NCBI RefSeq assembly: GCF_000204055.1 | Contig: NW_006768792.1 | Location: forward strand, 336,560 to 400,559 | Direction: 5' to 3' | Length of the DNA stretch: 64,000 bases | DNA from: Melampsora larici-populina 98AG31 | Taxonomy: Eukaryota; Basidiomycota; Pucciniomycetes; Pucciniales; Melampsoraceae | Shown: positions 44,781 to 57,660 of the stretch, piece after piece | Position numbering within the stretch: the first letter of the stretch is position 1 | Layout of the letters: the number at the start of each line of letters is the position of its first letter | Position numbers and translations under genes: made by a program | The notes under the pieces: model-generated | The model's database searches: none | Seen by the model: only the letters and a program-made list of their open reading frames with translations | Told to the model about the DNA's origin: nothing

Positions 44781-45049
44781 TGTAACTCATACATTACATA
44801 TTATTCCTCGACTTTCAAATAGCTTATAATAGTGCTGTTATAATTTTTTCATTACCCAGAATGTCATAGGAACAATGTGTTACGGTTCCCCACGCAACCA
44901 GCTATCACAAACTCAATACCAGACAGTACACAGTGCAGTGGGCACCGTAACACATTGTTCCTATGACATTCTAAGTAATGAAAAAATTATACCAGCACTA
45001 TTATAAGTTATTTGAAAGTGGAGGAATAATATGTAATATATGAGTTACA
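44781..45049. mobile_element. Foldback MITE, 269 bp
   Basis: Arms of about 105 bp (TGTAACTCATACATTACATA ... TATATGAGTTACA) around a ~60-bp loop, flanked by TA (44779-44780 and 45050-45051). The mirror arm at 46063 reads straight through this point (GAGGTACAGTAGTTAA), so the insertion postdates the large duplication. Confidence 0.75.
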
Positions 45050-45224
45050 TACAGTAGTTAACGTCTACTTTGTACTACCTTCCGACCAGCCAAATGAAAT
45101 CTTGTTTTTGAGATCAAAAATGACTACCTCAATGACTACCTTTTAAGTTGATAACTAGACAAGTACATTAAGGAGAGTAAGTGTAATCTATCTATATCTC
45201 CTTGGGACCATCTGAGGCATTGAT

Positions 45225-45430
45225 AAAATTTTTTTTCACTAGATGGTCAACATTTGGGCCCAAGCATAAGCTAGGCACTTAAGCCCCTTGGGTTAGGTAC
45301 ATAAGGTCTCAAGCCAAGTACTTAAGGTCTTGAGCCAAGTACTTACGGTCTTAAGCCAAGTACTTACAATCTTAAGTCAAGTACTTAAGGTCTCAAGCTA
45401 GGTACTTATAGTCTTAAGTGTCCGTGACAA
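45225..45430. repeat. Short tandem repeats CAAGTACTTAAGGTCT
   Basis: Seven or so units of about 24 bp with core AGTACTTAAGGTCTTAAGCC, variants included. Similar TACTTAAG phrases occur inside the Tc1-like MITE at 9240-9310. Confidence 0.7.
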
Positions 45431-46029
45431 TGTGGACTTACACAGACCGGGGCCAGCTATGTGTCAGTGGTCCTGTGGTAGACCCAACGGGCTTACCAGC
45501 AGGGTAGATTGTAGGGAGAAGTGTTTGACCCAGGTGTGATGCAAGCTTTGCATATGTATCACAAGTTGCCTTGAGAAGCTTTTTGATACTCTGATGGTAG
45601 TGTATAACATCCTTTCTTTGTTAATCTTCATTAACCTAACCATGTTCTCAAACCATATTGGTTTGCCCTCACTTTTAATCTCTCAACCTCCAATGATGTA
45701 TATTTGGGCTATTGTTCACTTTCAAGAATTCCTACACAATCATGAACCTCATTTTGAAAGTTCACACTCATTCACAAGGTCATTCTAACAAAAGCCAAGA
45801 CAAAAACAAGTAGAGAAAAAAAGTAAAGTAAACAAAAGGAGCAAGAAGAATTTTTAAGGAAATGACAAGAAAAAGAGGAGGAAACAATGTAACAAAGTTA
45901 CATCATGTATAGCGGGTATGGAAAGTTTCCAACCACTACTTGACCCTTGTACATGGTTTTTTTTCAAATCCATGCCAAAAAAATTAAAAATCAGAAATGC
46001 CTGACAATTGGGCCCGGGGCCGCCCGTAG
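45431..46029. other. Centre of the inverted-repeat structure
   Basis: Single-copy spacer between the arms. No gene and no clear structure seen. Confidence 0.4.
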
Positions 46030-48416
46030 TCAGGTGTAGCACAGAGTAGACTTTAACTACTGTACCTCTAATTTTTCCAATGGGAACCAGCCATTCATTT
46101 GCTGATGAAGTGCCACCAAACCTTCCTTGATACCACAATTCTGGATTGCAGGTCCGTCATACACAACTGTTTCCCAGTCTTCATCCTGTCCATGGTCATA
46201 TTCATTGGATTGCTCCACCAGGTTCTCCATGTTCTCGTCTGAAGAGTCTGTATCAGACCCTGGATTTACATCATCAAAAATTTGATCTGTGTGGTCATGA
46301 GGCATTTTACACAAATCATATAGGTCCGCAGGCAAATTGGTTCCAGGCTTTTGTGGTTGGATAACATTTCCACCAGGTGATTGCCCAGGTCATTGAATTG
46401 ACATTGATGATGATCTAGAGTAAGACTGATGAGAGGCAGGTGAATTGAGACCAACTGAGAAGGATCTTTGTCTATGGAGAGATGGGAGGCCATCAGAGAG
46501 ACCCCTGGATGAAATAGATGCATCTCTTTGTGTTGGGTTTAAACCCCCACCTGGTGATTGAATTGACATTGATGATGATCTAGAGTCAGCTCAATGAGAG
46601 CCTGGTGAATTGAGACCAACAGAGCTGGATCTTTGTCTTTGGAGAGATGGATGGCCAGGAGGGTGCAAAATCTCATTGGAGGTGACTCTGGAACAATTAT
46701 TCACTGAACTTGGTGAAATCAGGGACACCGGAGCTGATACCTGTGTGAAAAACCTCTTTCCTTGACCTGGAGATAATGGGGGCCCTAGGTGTTGTAATGG
46801 CAGTTGGGCCCCTTGAGTCTGAGAGGTTGGGGGCCAGATGAATCCATTACTAACAGTCTTTTTGCTGATCCTGTGTTTGACACCAGTTTCCACATAGCAA
46901 GGTTTCTTGGTGAGTTGCTGATTTCAAGTGATTTTCGGTCTCTGCCATTGCGCGCTTCCCACAAATGGAGCAGTTATACAGAGTTTTACCATTCAATCCC
47001 ACATGAGTGGTAAAGCCTGAGAAAATGGGGCCATCAGTCCATCTCCCCAGTGAAGGTTATTTACACAGTGATGCAAAATGAACTTACATGAGAGAGGATC
47101 AGCTTCCATTTTTTGTGACTGTGTTTTTCTTACAAATAATTGACACCCAAAAATCAATGCTGAAATATCCTTATCCAGAAGAATGTTCAAGTATAGTGTT
47201 ACAAGCTTTTTGGAACTGAACTAGTAATGCTAGAAAATGGTGTTATGGAGTGAAATCTTTGACTTTTTACTTCAATTTGAATATATGCAATAAAACTGCA
47301 GCAGGGAATACAAATGTGGTGTAGTAAATGTAATAGAGGTGTTGATGCGGGGCGTATGGAACCAAAGTAGAAATGGTAGGGAAAAAACTGAAGTATTGTT
47401 TTTTTGGGTTAATCTATAAAATGAGAATGCTATACTATTGGCGGAGAAATGTTTTAGAGTTATATCTTTGACCTTTCATTTTAAATTTAATATATGCAAT
47501 AAAACAGCAGCAGGGAATAAGGATGTGGTGTAGCAAAGTTAAAAAAGGTGTTGTTGCGGGGCTTATGGAACAAAGTAGAAACTAGAGAGAAAAATGATGT
47601 ATTGGACTTTTTTTCAATATATGCAGTAAAACAGCAGCAGGGAATATAGATGTGGTGTTGTTGCAGGGCTTATGGAACAGAAGTAGAAATGCTAGAGAAA
47701 AAATGATGTATTGGTTTTTTTTTGTTAATCTATAAAAAGAGTATGTTATACTATTGGTGGAGAAATGTTATAGAGTGATATCTTTGACTTTTTATTTTAA
47801 TTTTGATTTATGCAATGAAACAGCCGCACGGAATATAGATCTGGTGAAGTAAAGGTAAAAAAGGTGTTGTCGTGGGCCTGATGGAACAGAAGTAGAAATG
47901 CTAGAGAAAAAACTGGTGTATTGAAATTTTTGGTGTTAATGTATGAAATGAGATTCTTATACTGTTGGCAAAGACATGTTTCTTTCTTGGAAGCAAAACC
48001 ACCTCTTTTTATATGAAACCAGGGCACCCTTTCAGTTGTGCCAAAGGCTGGGTCAAACAAGCCATGCACTCATAAGCCAGGGAGTAGCAGGATTACGTAC
48101 TTTACCTATTTCTGAAGTGAATTGAGTAAGATTACTCTAATGCTTCATCGAAATCATGATGTTTCATCATGATTTTGATGAAGATGTCTTGTCAGGGTTT
48201 TGATGCAGCATGCTTCATCAAATTTATGATGAAACATCATGATTTTGAAGAAGTATTGTTTTGTGTCTATCTTTCATAATGATGTAGAATAGTCTGAAGT
48301 GAAGTTTCAGAGAAACCTTGTGACAAATCAAAATACCTCAGCTTTTACGAGTTCGATGAAATCTGTTTTCAATCATAACGGTTCATAAAGAAGCGCTATG
48401 ATTGTGTTTCATGTTT
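46030..48416 (-). repeat. Right arm of the large inverted repeat
   Basis: Mirror of 42548-45080 without the MITE. It ends GTGTTTCATGTTT at 48416. It has about four copies of the ~200-bp unit (47240-47960) against three in the left arm. No target duplication is evident at the outer ends. Confidence 0.8.
46057..47190 (-). pseudogene. Truncated transposase-like gene, right-arm copy
   Basis: Minus-strand mirror of 43716-44780: the acidic segment (46335-46057) differs from the other copy by one residue near its end (PLEKLE against PFEKLE). The zinc-finger part near 46900-46960 is more damaged. Confidence 0.5.
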
Positions 48417-48802
48417 AGCCACTCATTTGACCCGCCTTCGAGAGCTGTCTGGACGACTGCACCCATCCACCACTCACACAGTAGCCGAACGGCATCCATA
48501 GTGTTTCACTTTGCTTTGAGAACGCAATTTACATGCATGTATGCAGGTTGAGCAGGCACAAAGGACCTTCCGTTGGTCCAGAGGGACTTTGTTAGGTCAG
48601 AATCAGTAGGTATAAGTGAAGAGGTGAATTAATTTATAGACATGTCCCGGAACTTGGATGGGTCCAATGCTGTCCAATGATTTCACCCTATGTGTTGAGG
48701 GTATGTTATGTGGGTGGACATGAATATGTAGTGTGATCTCGTAACCCATAATTTCATGGGTCTCGAGTGACTGCCCAGTGCCAGTGCCAGACCCAGGATT
48801 AC
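48417..48802. other. Upstream region of the METTL4-like gene
   Basis: Between the inverted repeat and the first ATG. No gene. The frame upstream of 48803 is open to a GTG at 48767 only. Confidence 0.4.
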
Positions 48803-50721
48803 ATGAAGGCCGCGGAAAGCAAACTCAACGGCAGTACCTCTACCGAGTCATCACTAGCTGACCGCCAACTGCAACCGGCCTTAAACATGGCCAATTACTC
48901 TCAATCAAGGCCCTCCATCCTACTCGAACTGGACCTTCCCGATCATCTCTCCAAGGCGTATCTTATTGACCCTTTCGTATCCCTCACTCGCGGATATCCA
49001 CCTGGTTTTTGTTTTTCCGTTACTCGTCCTCCGACTGAGCCATATATCGTTTCAAAACCTTCCATACCTCGAGTGAGGCCGTCACGGGATTCGCCTCATG
49101 CTGGCGCACCATCTACCATGGCTTCGAAAAAGCATTGCAAGCCTTATGCCAGGCAATCTGAGCCTTCTGAGGCTTTTCCTGTGATTGGTTTTGTTGGGAA
49201 AGCACGGCGTCAAGCTGCTACAACTATTCAACAACCCGAAATGGTCCATCATGCAACAGTCGAACCTGAAATATCAGCTGCTGTTGATGCAATACGGATG
49301 CGCTGGATCGAGACAGCTTCGTCCCGCGATCACTCCGAATGGTGGGCCGATGGACAAGGGCGGGTAGCATCAGCGACAATGGAATGCGCTCAATTGAGAT
49401 TTGTCGAAAAAGATGATCAGCCTTTACATTCTTCCTCACCTAGATGGGCAGAAATCACGCGGAGTCCGTCGTCGCACCCCGGTAAATCATGAGCCATCAT
49501 CTGAACCAAACGCCACAGTTTCTCGCATCATATGGCAACTGGATCGTAGAAGACTATCGTGCGCAATGCTGACGATGATGCAACTCTATCACTTTGCTTC
49601 ATCAGTGCCAAAAACTCATACATACATCAACAAATCGTCCTCTAGCGTGCTATCTGTTTCACTACCCGATGATTACCAACTTTATCTACCCCCAAAATCT
49701 GGCTTTAGTTTGGCTCTCCTTGAAGACTTTCATCGACTCGTCCCAAAGCTAAACCACGTAGATGGATGGGACGCGGTGGTGATCGAGTGAGTACGTGCTT
49801 TCAAATGAAGTTCGATATACAAGCATCGTGATGAGCTTAAGCTTATATTCCCGCTTGTGTTGTTTCAGTCCTCCATGGGAAAACAAATCAGCCTCGCGTA
49901 GCTCAAAGTATAAGTCGGTTGAACTGTATGATCTATTCAAGCTACGTCTACCCCAGTTATTAGGTGAAAATGGTGGCAAAAGCGCACTTGTTGCAATATG
50001 GGTTACCAATCGACCAAAGGTATGGGTCCGGTCGTCTCTAGTTCATGAACGAACACTGACTGTCATGTAAACAGTTTCGACGGTTCTTGATGACCAAATT
50101 CATGCCCGATTCTCAAATCGTTGGAGCATATGCTGAATGGTATTGGGTCAAGCTTACTGGATCTCCTGTCAGAAACGGCGAAACTATCCTCTCCGAAGGA
50201 GGCAAGCCAATCTTTGACTTATCAAGTGATTCACCCAGGCGCTGTTACGAAGGTAAGTGTCCGTCTGCAAAAACATCCACTACAGACCGTAGATTTTATT
50301 GCTGAGAGAGGCATTTCATCAAGCAGGCGTGATTCTCGGTTGGTACACCCCAAAAACAATGGCCTCGGCAACCCCAACGTACAGCCTGCCACCCAAAAGA
50401 ATGTTTATGTCTACACCAATGGACCACTCAAGAAAGCCTAATTTGGCAGGTCAGCCATCATCATTTTTCTTCCTACATGACTCCTTTCTAACTGATCTAC
50501 CCGCAGAATTACTTCAACCATATCTTCCGAAGAACCCAAACTTTTTGGAGCTATTTGCTCGAACCACTTCATGCTTGATACCTATAGACAAAACTGATCA
50601 GGGTAATTATCACTCTGATTCACGCCAAGGGTTCTGGCATAGTGTAGGAGATGAGTCTCCAAAATTCAATGGATCACCATGGGTGGATAAAATCCTTACA
50701 ACATCATGTACAGACTCATGA
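48803..50721 (+). CDS. METTL4-like MT-A70 family adenine methyltransferase
   Basis: Exons 48803-49481, 49519-49786, 49869-50019, 50075-50252, 50327-50449 and 50507-50721 give 538 codons (537 aa), in frame. An ATG at 48887 (MANYSQSRPS) is the alternative start. The catalytic DPPW motif (VVIDPPWENKS, about 313-323) is created by splicing intron 2. Then RSSKYKSVELYDLFKLRLPQ, AIWVTNRPKFRRF, AEWYWVKLTGSPV, RRCYEGVILGWY, MDHSRKPNL and FLELFARTT follow in the order of METTL4, the MT-A70 branch that makes N6-methyladenine (reported for DNA and snRNA). The N-terminal 200 residues are poorly conserved. Intron 1 would be only 37 bp, so that junction is doubtful. Intron at 50450 is optional because the sequence stays open. 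Family call is strong; the substrate is not determinable. Confidence 0.85.
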
Positions 50722-52710
50722 GGTCCACTCAGATCTCAGTTAGCTCTTGTATTCTTGACTGGATTTGGTCAATTACCCTAAATTCGTGTCCCCGACTTTT
50801 GAGTGAGTGTTTAATGTCATCTGTTTTCCAGTTGTGGTTTGGCGATTAGTTTGATCACGGTGGATCTCTAACAAGTCCTCTGGAAAATCCAGGCCCTTCT
50901 TTTGAAGCACGCCTGTAACTTCAACACTTTGAAGGGACATTTTATTTGCTGATTATGATGGTTGCTTGAGGTTAACCCCAATGTGATCATGGTGACCAGT
51001 GCCTAAAATTGCGAATTGAGACAACTTGAACAAAATCCAAAACACATTCCTCAACTATTTCCGACTGATTACAAAATCACACAAATTCAATCTTGTTACG
51101 TTGTGGCGTTGTCAATGTTCTTCTTCCGCTCACTCTCCTCAAACTTTATTGTAATGAAAATGAAATCTGATCTCAAACAGAGCATTTATCAAATTTTGAA
51201 GGACATGAGTAATACTTTGTGGAAAAAGTTTGATCACCTCCAAGCTCTTCTTGCAGACTGCAGCCAATAATCAATTGATACGTTGATGGACCAAGCTGAA
51301 CCAAGCTCATATCCTATTTAAATCACTAGGTATGCTGAGCTTCTCATGTTTACTGATAAATTGGATGATCACCAGTCTTTTCACCCATTTCCAATAGCAA
51401 AATGATTTTTATCATTACACTATTCTAATTAAAATTTTACAAAAAACGTCATACTTTCTCTTCTAGAAAAAAAGGAGCTAAATTCCAACATTCCAAGTAT
51501 AACTTAAACTTATTTCTCTGTTCACTATGCAGTTGTGAATTTAAGTTTTTTTATGAGAACTTGTATTCCTACATTGATTACCCTAAAGTTAGTCTTTTTT
51601 GTCAAATAAAGGGTATGTTTTCACTTTTCGTTGACTGATCCGCATTCTATCTTGTGATCAATTGATTCATATATAGGGACAATTTCAGGTAATGTACTTG
51701 TTCCATGGGCAAATGAATTTTGATAAGGGACTCATCAACTTGCTACAGGAAGTCTTTTCCTAAGACAATCTTCGTTTTGTTCTTCAAGAGCATTATAAGT
51801 GCCATAGACCTGGTCCACCTGCTCCTTACTAAAATTCCTCAAATCTGAAGTATCAATTCTCACTATTGGTTTATTAAAGGCTTCACATAAGATAAGAAGA
51901 CAACTCCATTGCCATATGTACACATAGATACTCCTGGTCATAGTATCGGAGTTCAATTAATCACACAGATGAAACAATGTCATTTTTTTCCTGTCCAAAG
52001 GGGATGACTATCAAGATTCAAGAGTCAATATGTAGAATGCTTCTGCCTGATATCTTTGCACTGACTGAAATCTCTCATCCTGCATTTGCATATAAGCAGC
52101 TCCAACAGAGTTTCTGGAGTGAATTGAGCTCAGCCAGTTTTCAGCTGTAGTGAGTGGAACTAGAAATTGGAATTGGTCTAGACGGTGATGTGATTTCAAT
52201 TTTAGAGTGGGATGGTTTGTTTACAGGATGTTATGGTTTTACAGTGGGATTTCATGGTTTTTATAGAATTGGAGTCTCGAACAAACAGAAAAAGGAAAGA
52301 AACTGAATCTAGTCAACAACTGATGAGACATGATATAATGGTTTATTCTCTTGATTACCTTCTCATCGAGCTTTGATATCAACTTTAACTTCAACTTATC
52401 GACATCCACCGACTCGTACTTCAACTTTCATCTCATCAAACTCATCAAACTCTTCAAACTCATCAGATTGTGGGTCAATAGACATTTTCAATTTCTGTCT
52501 ATCATGATTTTGAATTGGCGGATACTAAATTTCCTCAAACCTCTCTTCTCCGTCTGTTATCTTTTCATACAGCTTATCATTTTGGTCATTCATGCTGACT
52601 CACCCTTCCTTTCATATCCTTTACGAAGTCTCAACCTGCTGAAAATCATAATCAACCTGTCTGCGAGGATCACGAGGTAAGCTTGGAGGTTCTGAATTGA
52701 GTTACATGAG
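50722..52710. other. Intergenic region, no gene assigned
   Basis: AT-rich. An open stretch at 52351-52680 is low-complexity (Asn/Phe/Leu-rich) and ends at a good GTAAGC donor near 52678; it may overlap a 5' exon or leader of the SUMO protease gene, but no consistent join was found. Confidence 0.4.
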
Positions 52711-55700
52711 TTGGCCAACGTCTTTTGGTTTATAGACAACTTCTTCATCGAAACTCGAGCCGATGGCGATGCTCGGAAAAGATTTACAGAAAAAAAAGTT
52801 AGTAGATTCTGTCCATTGGAATTGTTCGATGAGAATAACCATGTAATTTCATCCATTTTTCCAATCAGGTTCACCACACGTATAAACCCTCCTGATCACC
52901 CCCCCGAGGAATCTAGCCGAAGTTCCACACGAGGTTACAAGTCGCGTGGTGGTCCATGGGCGACAGGAGAGACAGGAAAGACAGTAAACTATGGATCGCA
53001 TTCCACCCCCGCCGACAGCTTACTCTTCACCGCCAAGGGCAACGTTCCGTCAAATTTTACTTTACCTAAGATTCCGAAAAACTCGAATGCGGGCTCCAAG
53101 AAGCTGTTCAGCAATGCTGTGGGCAGTATCAATCAAAATCAGAATGCTAAGTCGTCCAACGCACGCACAAGACACTCACACCCACAGCAAGGTCCATCCG
53201 TTTCGAGTGAACAGCAGCGGAGTGTAAACATTCGTGGGAGGGGTAAAGGCAAGGAGAAAGTCAACGATGCTACGATAGACCTCACGAACGACGAAGATCC
53301 GATCGAACAATTTTCCGACCAGGGTGATCCCCCTGCCAATTTACACATAACCTCACGGCCCCTTCAATCATCATCTATGACAGAGGACCCGTTGCGTCTT
53401 CCTATACGGTCAAGACATAATGCGCAAGTAGAGATCAAGGGTTCCCAGGATTTCCAAGCGAAGTCAAATCACAATGTCAGTCTGAACCTGGCCTCTATCG
53501 AGTTTTCCGCTTTCAACACTTATTCATTTGTTGTAGGTCGAACGCCAGCATCTGACCTCTCAAGGCAAAGTCATCACAAACTCTTTTGTTCCCCAAAGAA
53601 TGTACTTATCGGCAGAGGAAGGACTAGCCACGCTACCGTTCCCTGGAGCATGCGCTTGCTCTCGGCTGTATCTCGAAGGGCGCGACATCATATTCGTCGG
53701 ACAGCTACCGTTAAAATTTGAAATGAGATTCCGGCCCCAGGATATTGACAATGTCTTCACCCATAATTCACAGAAGCGAAGATTCGGACTTCAGCTGAAA
53801 GCTGAGTTTAGGTGGTCCCACGGGACCTCCCGCTGCGGGTTGACCAAGCAGCCTCCCGGATGGTCTATCCCGAGTTTGTCCAGCACTCTTCATCCAACCG
53901 AAACCCGATATTCATACATGTTCACTCAATCCTTTTGTCTCGCAGGCCCGGATCTCAAGAGAATAACTAATCCTCCGCCGTCCGGCCTAATATTGTTCGA
54001 GCTCGACTCGGCTGATGCCAGAGTATCTACAGAGGCGCTGGCTCTTCTGTTTGAGACCCTGAAACATATACCTTCGCCGCACACTACAAACCTCGAGTGA
54101 GCCTTTTCCTCGCCTATGTAACCGTTCAAAACTCACCCATTTGATCTTCATAGTCCGCTTTGGCATTCCTGGTTGCCTCCGACCAATCATTGGCAGAAGC
54201 CTGCACAGTATTCCTTGGAGCCGCCATCCAACAACCAATCTTTTGAAGGCGATCGGATGACCCGGACTTCAGATTCGTGAGAGGATATTTTATGTATGTA
54301 GAGTGCTCGATAGTTTAAACTGATTGTCTTCTATCGTTCCAGCGATGAAATCGAAATTCAACCTCCGGATCGCCCCAGGTCGCGTGGAGCGCAGTAAGAG
54401 TTCAATCTTCCTTGGGCATGTGATTTCTGTACGAAAAAACGCTGACCTTTATCCTTTCTAGCCACTTCAAACCCCATCGACCCTCAATCAATGATATCAA
54501 CGTTTGCAAGAAGTCCAAAGCAACTGCAGATGGACTATCGACCAGCGAGCTCGAGTGCCATGATTCAAAGGTCAAAGATGGGCATACAGGCACTTCTACA
54601 CTTTTGACCCTTGATGAGCCACAGGGCTTGGAGGTCGAAGATACAGACATTTCTTCTCTTTCTACCCGCGATCAGTCAGACGGGCGTAATTTGGAAGCCA
54701 AAGACACAGGCACTTCTATTCTTGCCTTTCGAGATGAACTCATGAATCCCCAGCCTCCGTCCAAACTCAATCGTGATCGAATCACAAAATTCCAATCTCA
54801 GTCCAAAGACACCTCGCAGTCAGTCTCCAGCCGCACAAAGCCCAATACTCAATCCTGCAATTCCCCGGTGTCGGCTCAGGGGTTCTATTCTATCCGGCCA
54901 AACACGCGTTTTTCGACTCGAGAAAAGGCAAATACACCGACAGCGACCTCCTCTAAACCCGTAGCTGATGATCGTCCTATCGAACCCCTTAAAGGCAACG
55001 GGAAACGGAGCCATCCTAGTGCGACGGGAGCTGCTCAAGATCCTCAGCAAAAAGCTGACTCGGACATGTACGTCTCCAATCTTACTTCAGACCAGGACTT
55101 ATCAATCGCTGACCCTATGTTTTAGTGTTTTAGTATGGCCTTATGATAGTGAGAAAAGCACAAATTCAGTGGCCATTACCCAAGCTGATATGAGACGTCT
55201 TGAGGAAGGGGAATTTTTGAACGATACTCTCATCGAGTTCGGATTAAAGTGAGAATTTTGATTTTGAAATGTGTCATGATGGCGGTGACGCTAAGATACA
55301 TGTTTATTTGGATAGATGGGAGCTAGATCAGATCCGCCAAAGGGATCCTAAAGTCAGTGAATCGATCCATATGTTCAACTCCTTCTTTTTCCATAAGCTC
55401 AGCAGGAAGTCAAAAAAAAAGTAAGTTTAATTTTGACCTATCTGTGATTGTGCTGTTCCCGAATTCCATTTTGACGACACATTCTCTGACCAGGTCAGAT
55501 GTCATAACAGAATCTAAAATAGCATATGAAGGCGTGCGCAAGTGGACTAAGGGGCACGATCTATTTACAAAAGAATTTGTTGTCATCCCTATCAATGAGC
55601 AGTAAGTGATATATCTGACTATTCGATCTCTTGAGTCTAATCAATTGCTTTTTTTAGTATGCATTGGTATTTCATAATCGTAGCGAATCCCGGAAAGATC

Positions 55701-57660
55701 TTAGATGCCAAACCCCCTTCGATTACAGCTCCACTTAATCGCGCTACTCGATCCAGGTCTTCGGTTGCATCAATGCCCGAGGCTAATCAATCGGCCTCTG
55801 CGTTGCCGGACGATGAAGAAGATCAACTAGAAGACTCTCCACACTTCCGCAAGGAAGAGGCGGGTTCTAACACAGTTGATCAGCCTGCGATGGACGTTGA
55901 TGGATCCACAGTTGCCCTAGGGCAAATGAACTTGGAAAATAAAGAAGACCAAGATATGTTGGAGGTTGAACATGATGACAGCAGCAGGTCAGTCAACCTA
56001 GTCTGCATCACCGACCTGAGAGTTACTGACTGCGTCCAATCACAGTGCTTGCGTCTTGACCTTGGACTCGTTAGCTACTGGCTCTCACAAAGCACAGGCA
56101 AAGACAATACTGCGGTACTTTATCAACGAAGCCAAAGCAAAACGAAGTATGGAACTAGCTTATGAAATTGTTGACCACGTCGCAATCACCAAAGTCTCTG
56201 TACCCGAACAGCCGAACTTCTGTGATTGTGGTCTTTACCTTATCCATGCATTCAAAACGTTTTTTGAAGATACCAGCAGTATGATGGCTTGGATCCACGT
56301 ACGTTTGTCTCACTTTCGCTATGCAGACTAGATTCAGATGATACTCATTCATTTATGTAATTTTATTATAGACAAACTCTTCGCGTAAGAAAAAGCCAGA
56401 AGATCTCGATTGGGCAAATGAAGTTCGTACGACATGGAATGCCGAGGCTGCGGAAACAGCCAGGCAGAACATGAAAAAGACTGTCAATGATTGTATTCCT
56501 GGATATCAGAAGCATTTAGAGGAAATGAAACAAAAGAAAATCAAGGAACGTACCCCGAAAGATTTGTCCACATCTAACGCCACACAGCCGAAGGCAGGAC
56601 TTGAAGGAATGCCACCGAAGGGTTGCGTTTCAGCAAGAACGGCCGAGTATGAACAACTAGCATCGCAGCAACCAGCGCCCTCGTCATCTGGCATAGGCGT
56701 TAATACCACTGACGAAGACGTTCAATGTCTTGACCCTCCAATCAAACCTCCCGACCGTACGTTTTTGTATTCAACATTCCACCTGGCTTGTCCTAATGAA
56801 CAGAATATGAGTCTTGGCGGATGACTGACAATATATATCCTACAGAGTCACACACACCATTCCGTGAATCGACATCGAATAGCTCCGCCGTCAAGCACGA
56901 TGGATTTTCGCGCCAGAGCAAACGTCGACGAGTCTTTGGCCCCTTTGACGATAATTCCGAAGAATTTCGCCTTCAAACAAATCAGATCGACAGACACGGC
57001 AATGAAAAACCCCGGGACTTGGATATTCCGGAGTCATTTCGAACACGGAAACAATCGGGCGATATATCCATGAACGAGGCTACAGGTAGTCCTGAAGAGC
57101 AATCACAACGACCTAGCGAAGCCACGAGAACTCCTGCGAGTGACCGTGAACGCACCTCATCTCTCACCCTCACCTCTAGACTCTCTGGAGCAATCGACCA
57201 TGATCAGACAATGGATATAGATGGTACCCCGCTGGAAAGTTCAGATCCATCTCCCTCTTCTCTACAGAACAAGTTTGAATCTCCGCCCGCTATGCAGGGC
57301 AAGATTGAAGATCATCAATTTATCATGACTCCAAGGCCGAACCAGTCCGTCACTCACTATATGTCACCGATAGATCAAGCTGTTATAAATTCTTCGCGTC
57401 CTGTAGCCCTGTCAGAGTTGTCTCAGTCGCGAAACTCAACGCGTAGGGCAAGTGACCAGCATGGAAATAGTTTTGGAGCTCCGTCACAATCACCGGTCGT
57501 GTCTGACGCAGAGCGGAAAAAACGGGATAAACATCGCCGACATCCGCAGATGACTTACAAAGACGCCCGCGCTAGGGACCAACAGCCGCCGCCGAATAGT
57601 CTATTTGAGCAATTCAAGGGGCCATCAGGCGAACCGAATGACCCGATTCAGCTTGATTGA
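52711..57660 (+). CDS. Ulp2/SENP6-7-type SUMO protease (5' end unresolved)
   Basis: Open from about 52711; exons end/start at 53475/53537, 54096/54154, 54276/54343, 54393/54462, 55067/55126, 55248/55316, 55420/55494, 55601/55658, 55987/56046, 56298/56372, 56756/56846, stop 57660. All phases agree. No in-frame ATG suits the first exon, so a 5' exon is missing. The C48 peptidase core lies at 55126-56300: VWPYDSEKSTNSVAITQADM, EGEFLNDTLIEFGLKWEL, FVVIPINEHMHWYFIIVANP (His), then a ~110-residue acidic insertion, CVLTLDSLATGSHKAQAK (Asp) and PEQPNFCDCGLYLIHAF (catalytic Cys). A split core with an insertion before Asp is the mark of Ulp2/SENP6/7, which trim SUMO chains. The long N- and C-terminal parts are disordered; the N-terminal half has TIDLTNDED, a possible SUMO-interacting motif. 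Confidence 0.85.

Larger units (their letters stand above)
42548..45080 (+). repeat. Left arm of a large inverted repeat
   Basis: Reverse-complementary to about 46030-48416, starting at AAACATGAAACACAATCAT. It includes the MITE at 44781-45049, which is absent from the other arm. Three tandem copies of a ~205-bp unit (TTTTCTCTAGCATTTCTAC landmark near 43071, 43283 and 43486) lie inside. The arms differ by many substitutions and small indels, so the duplication is not recent. Confidence 0.8.

Noticed and set aside
43716..44822. Functional gene in the left arm
   Set aside because: Frames are broken, the catalytic part is absent, and the C-terminus of the second frame is MITE sequence.
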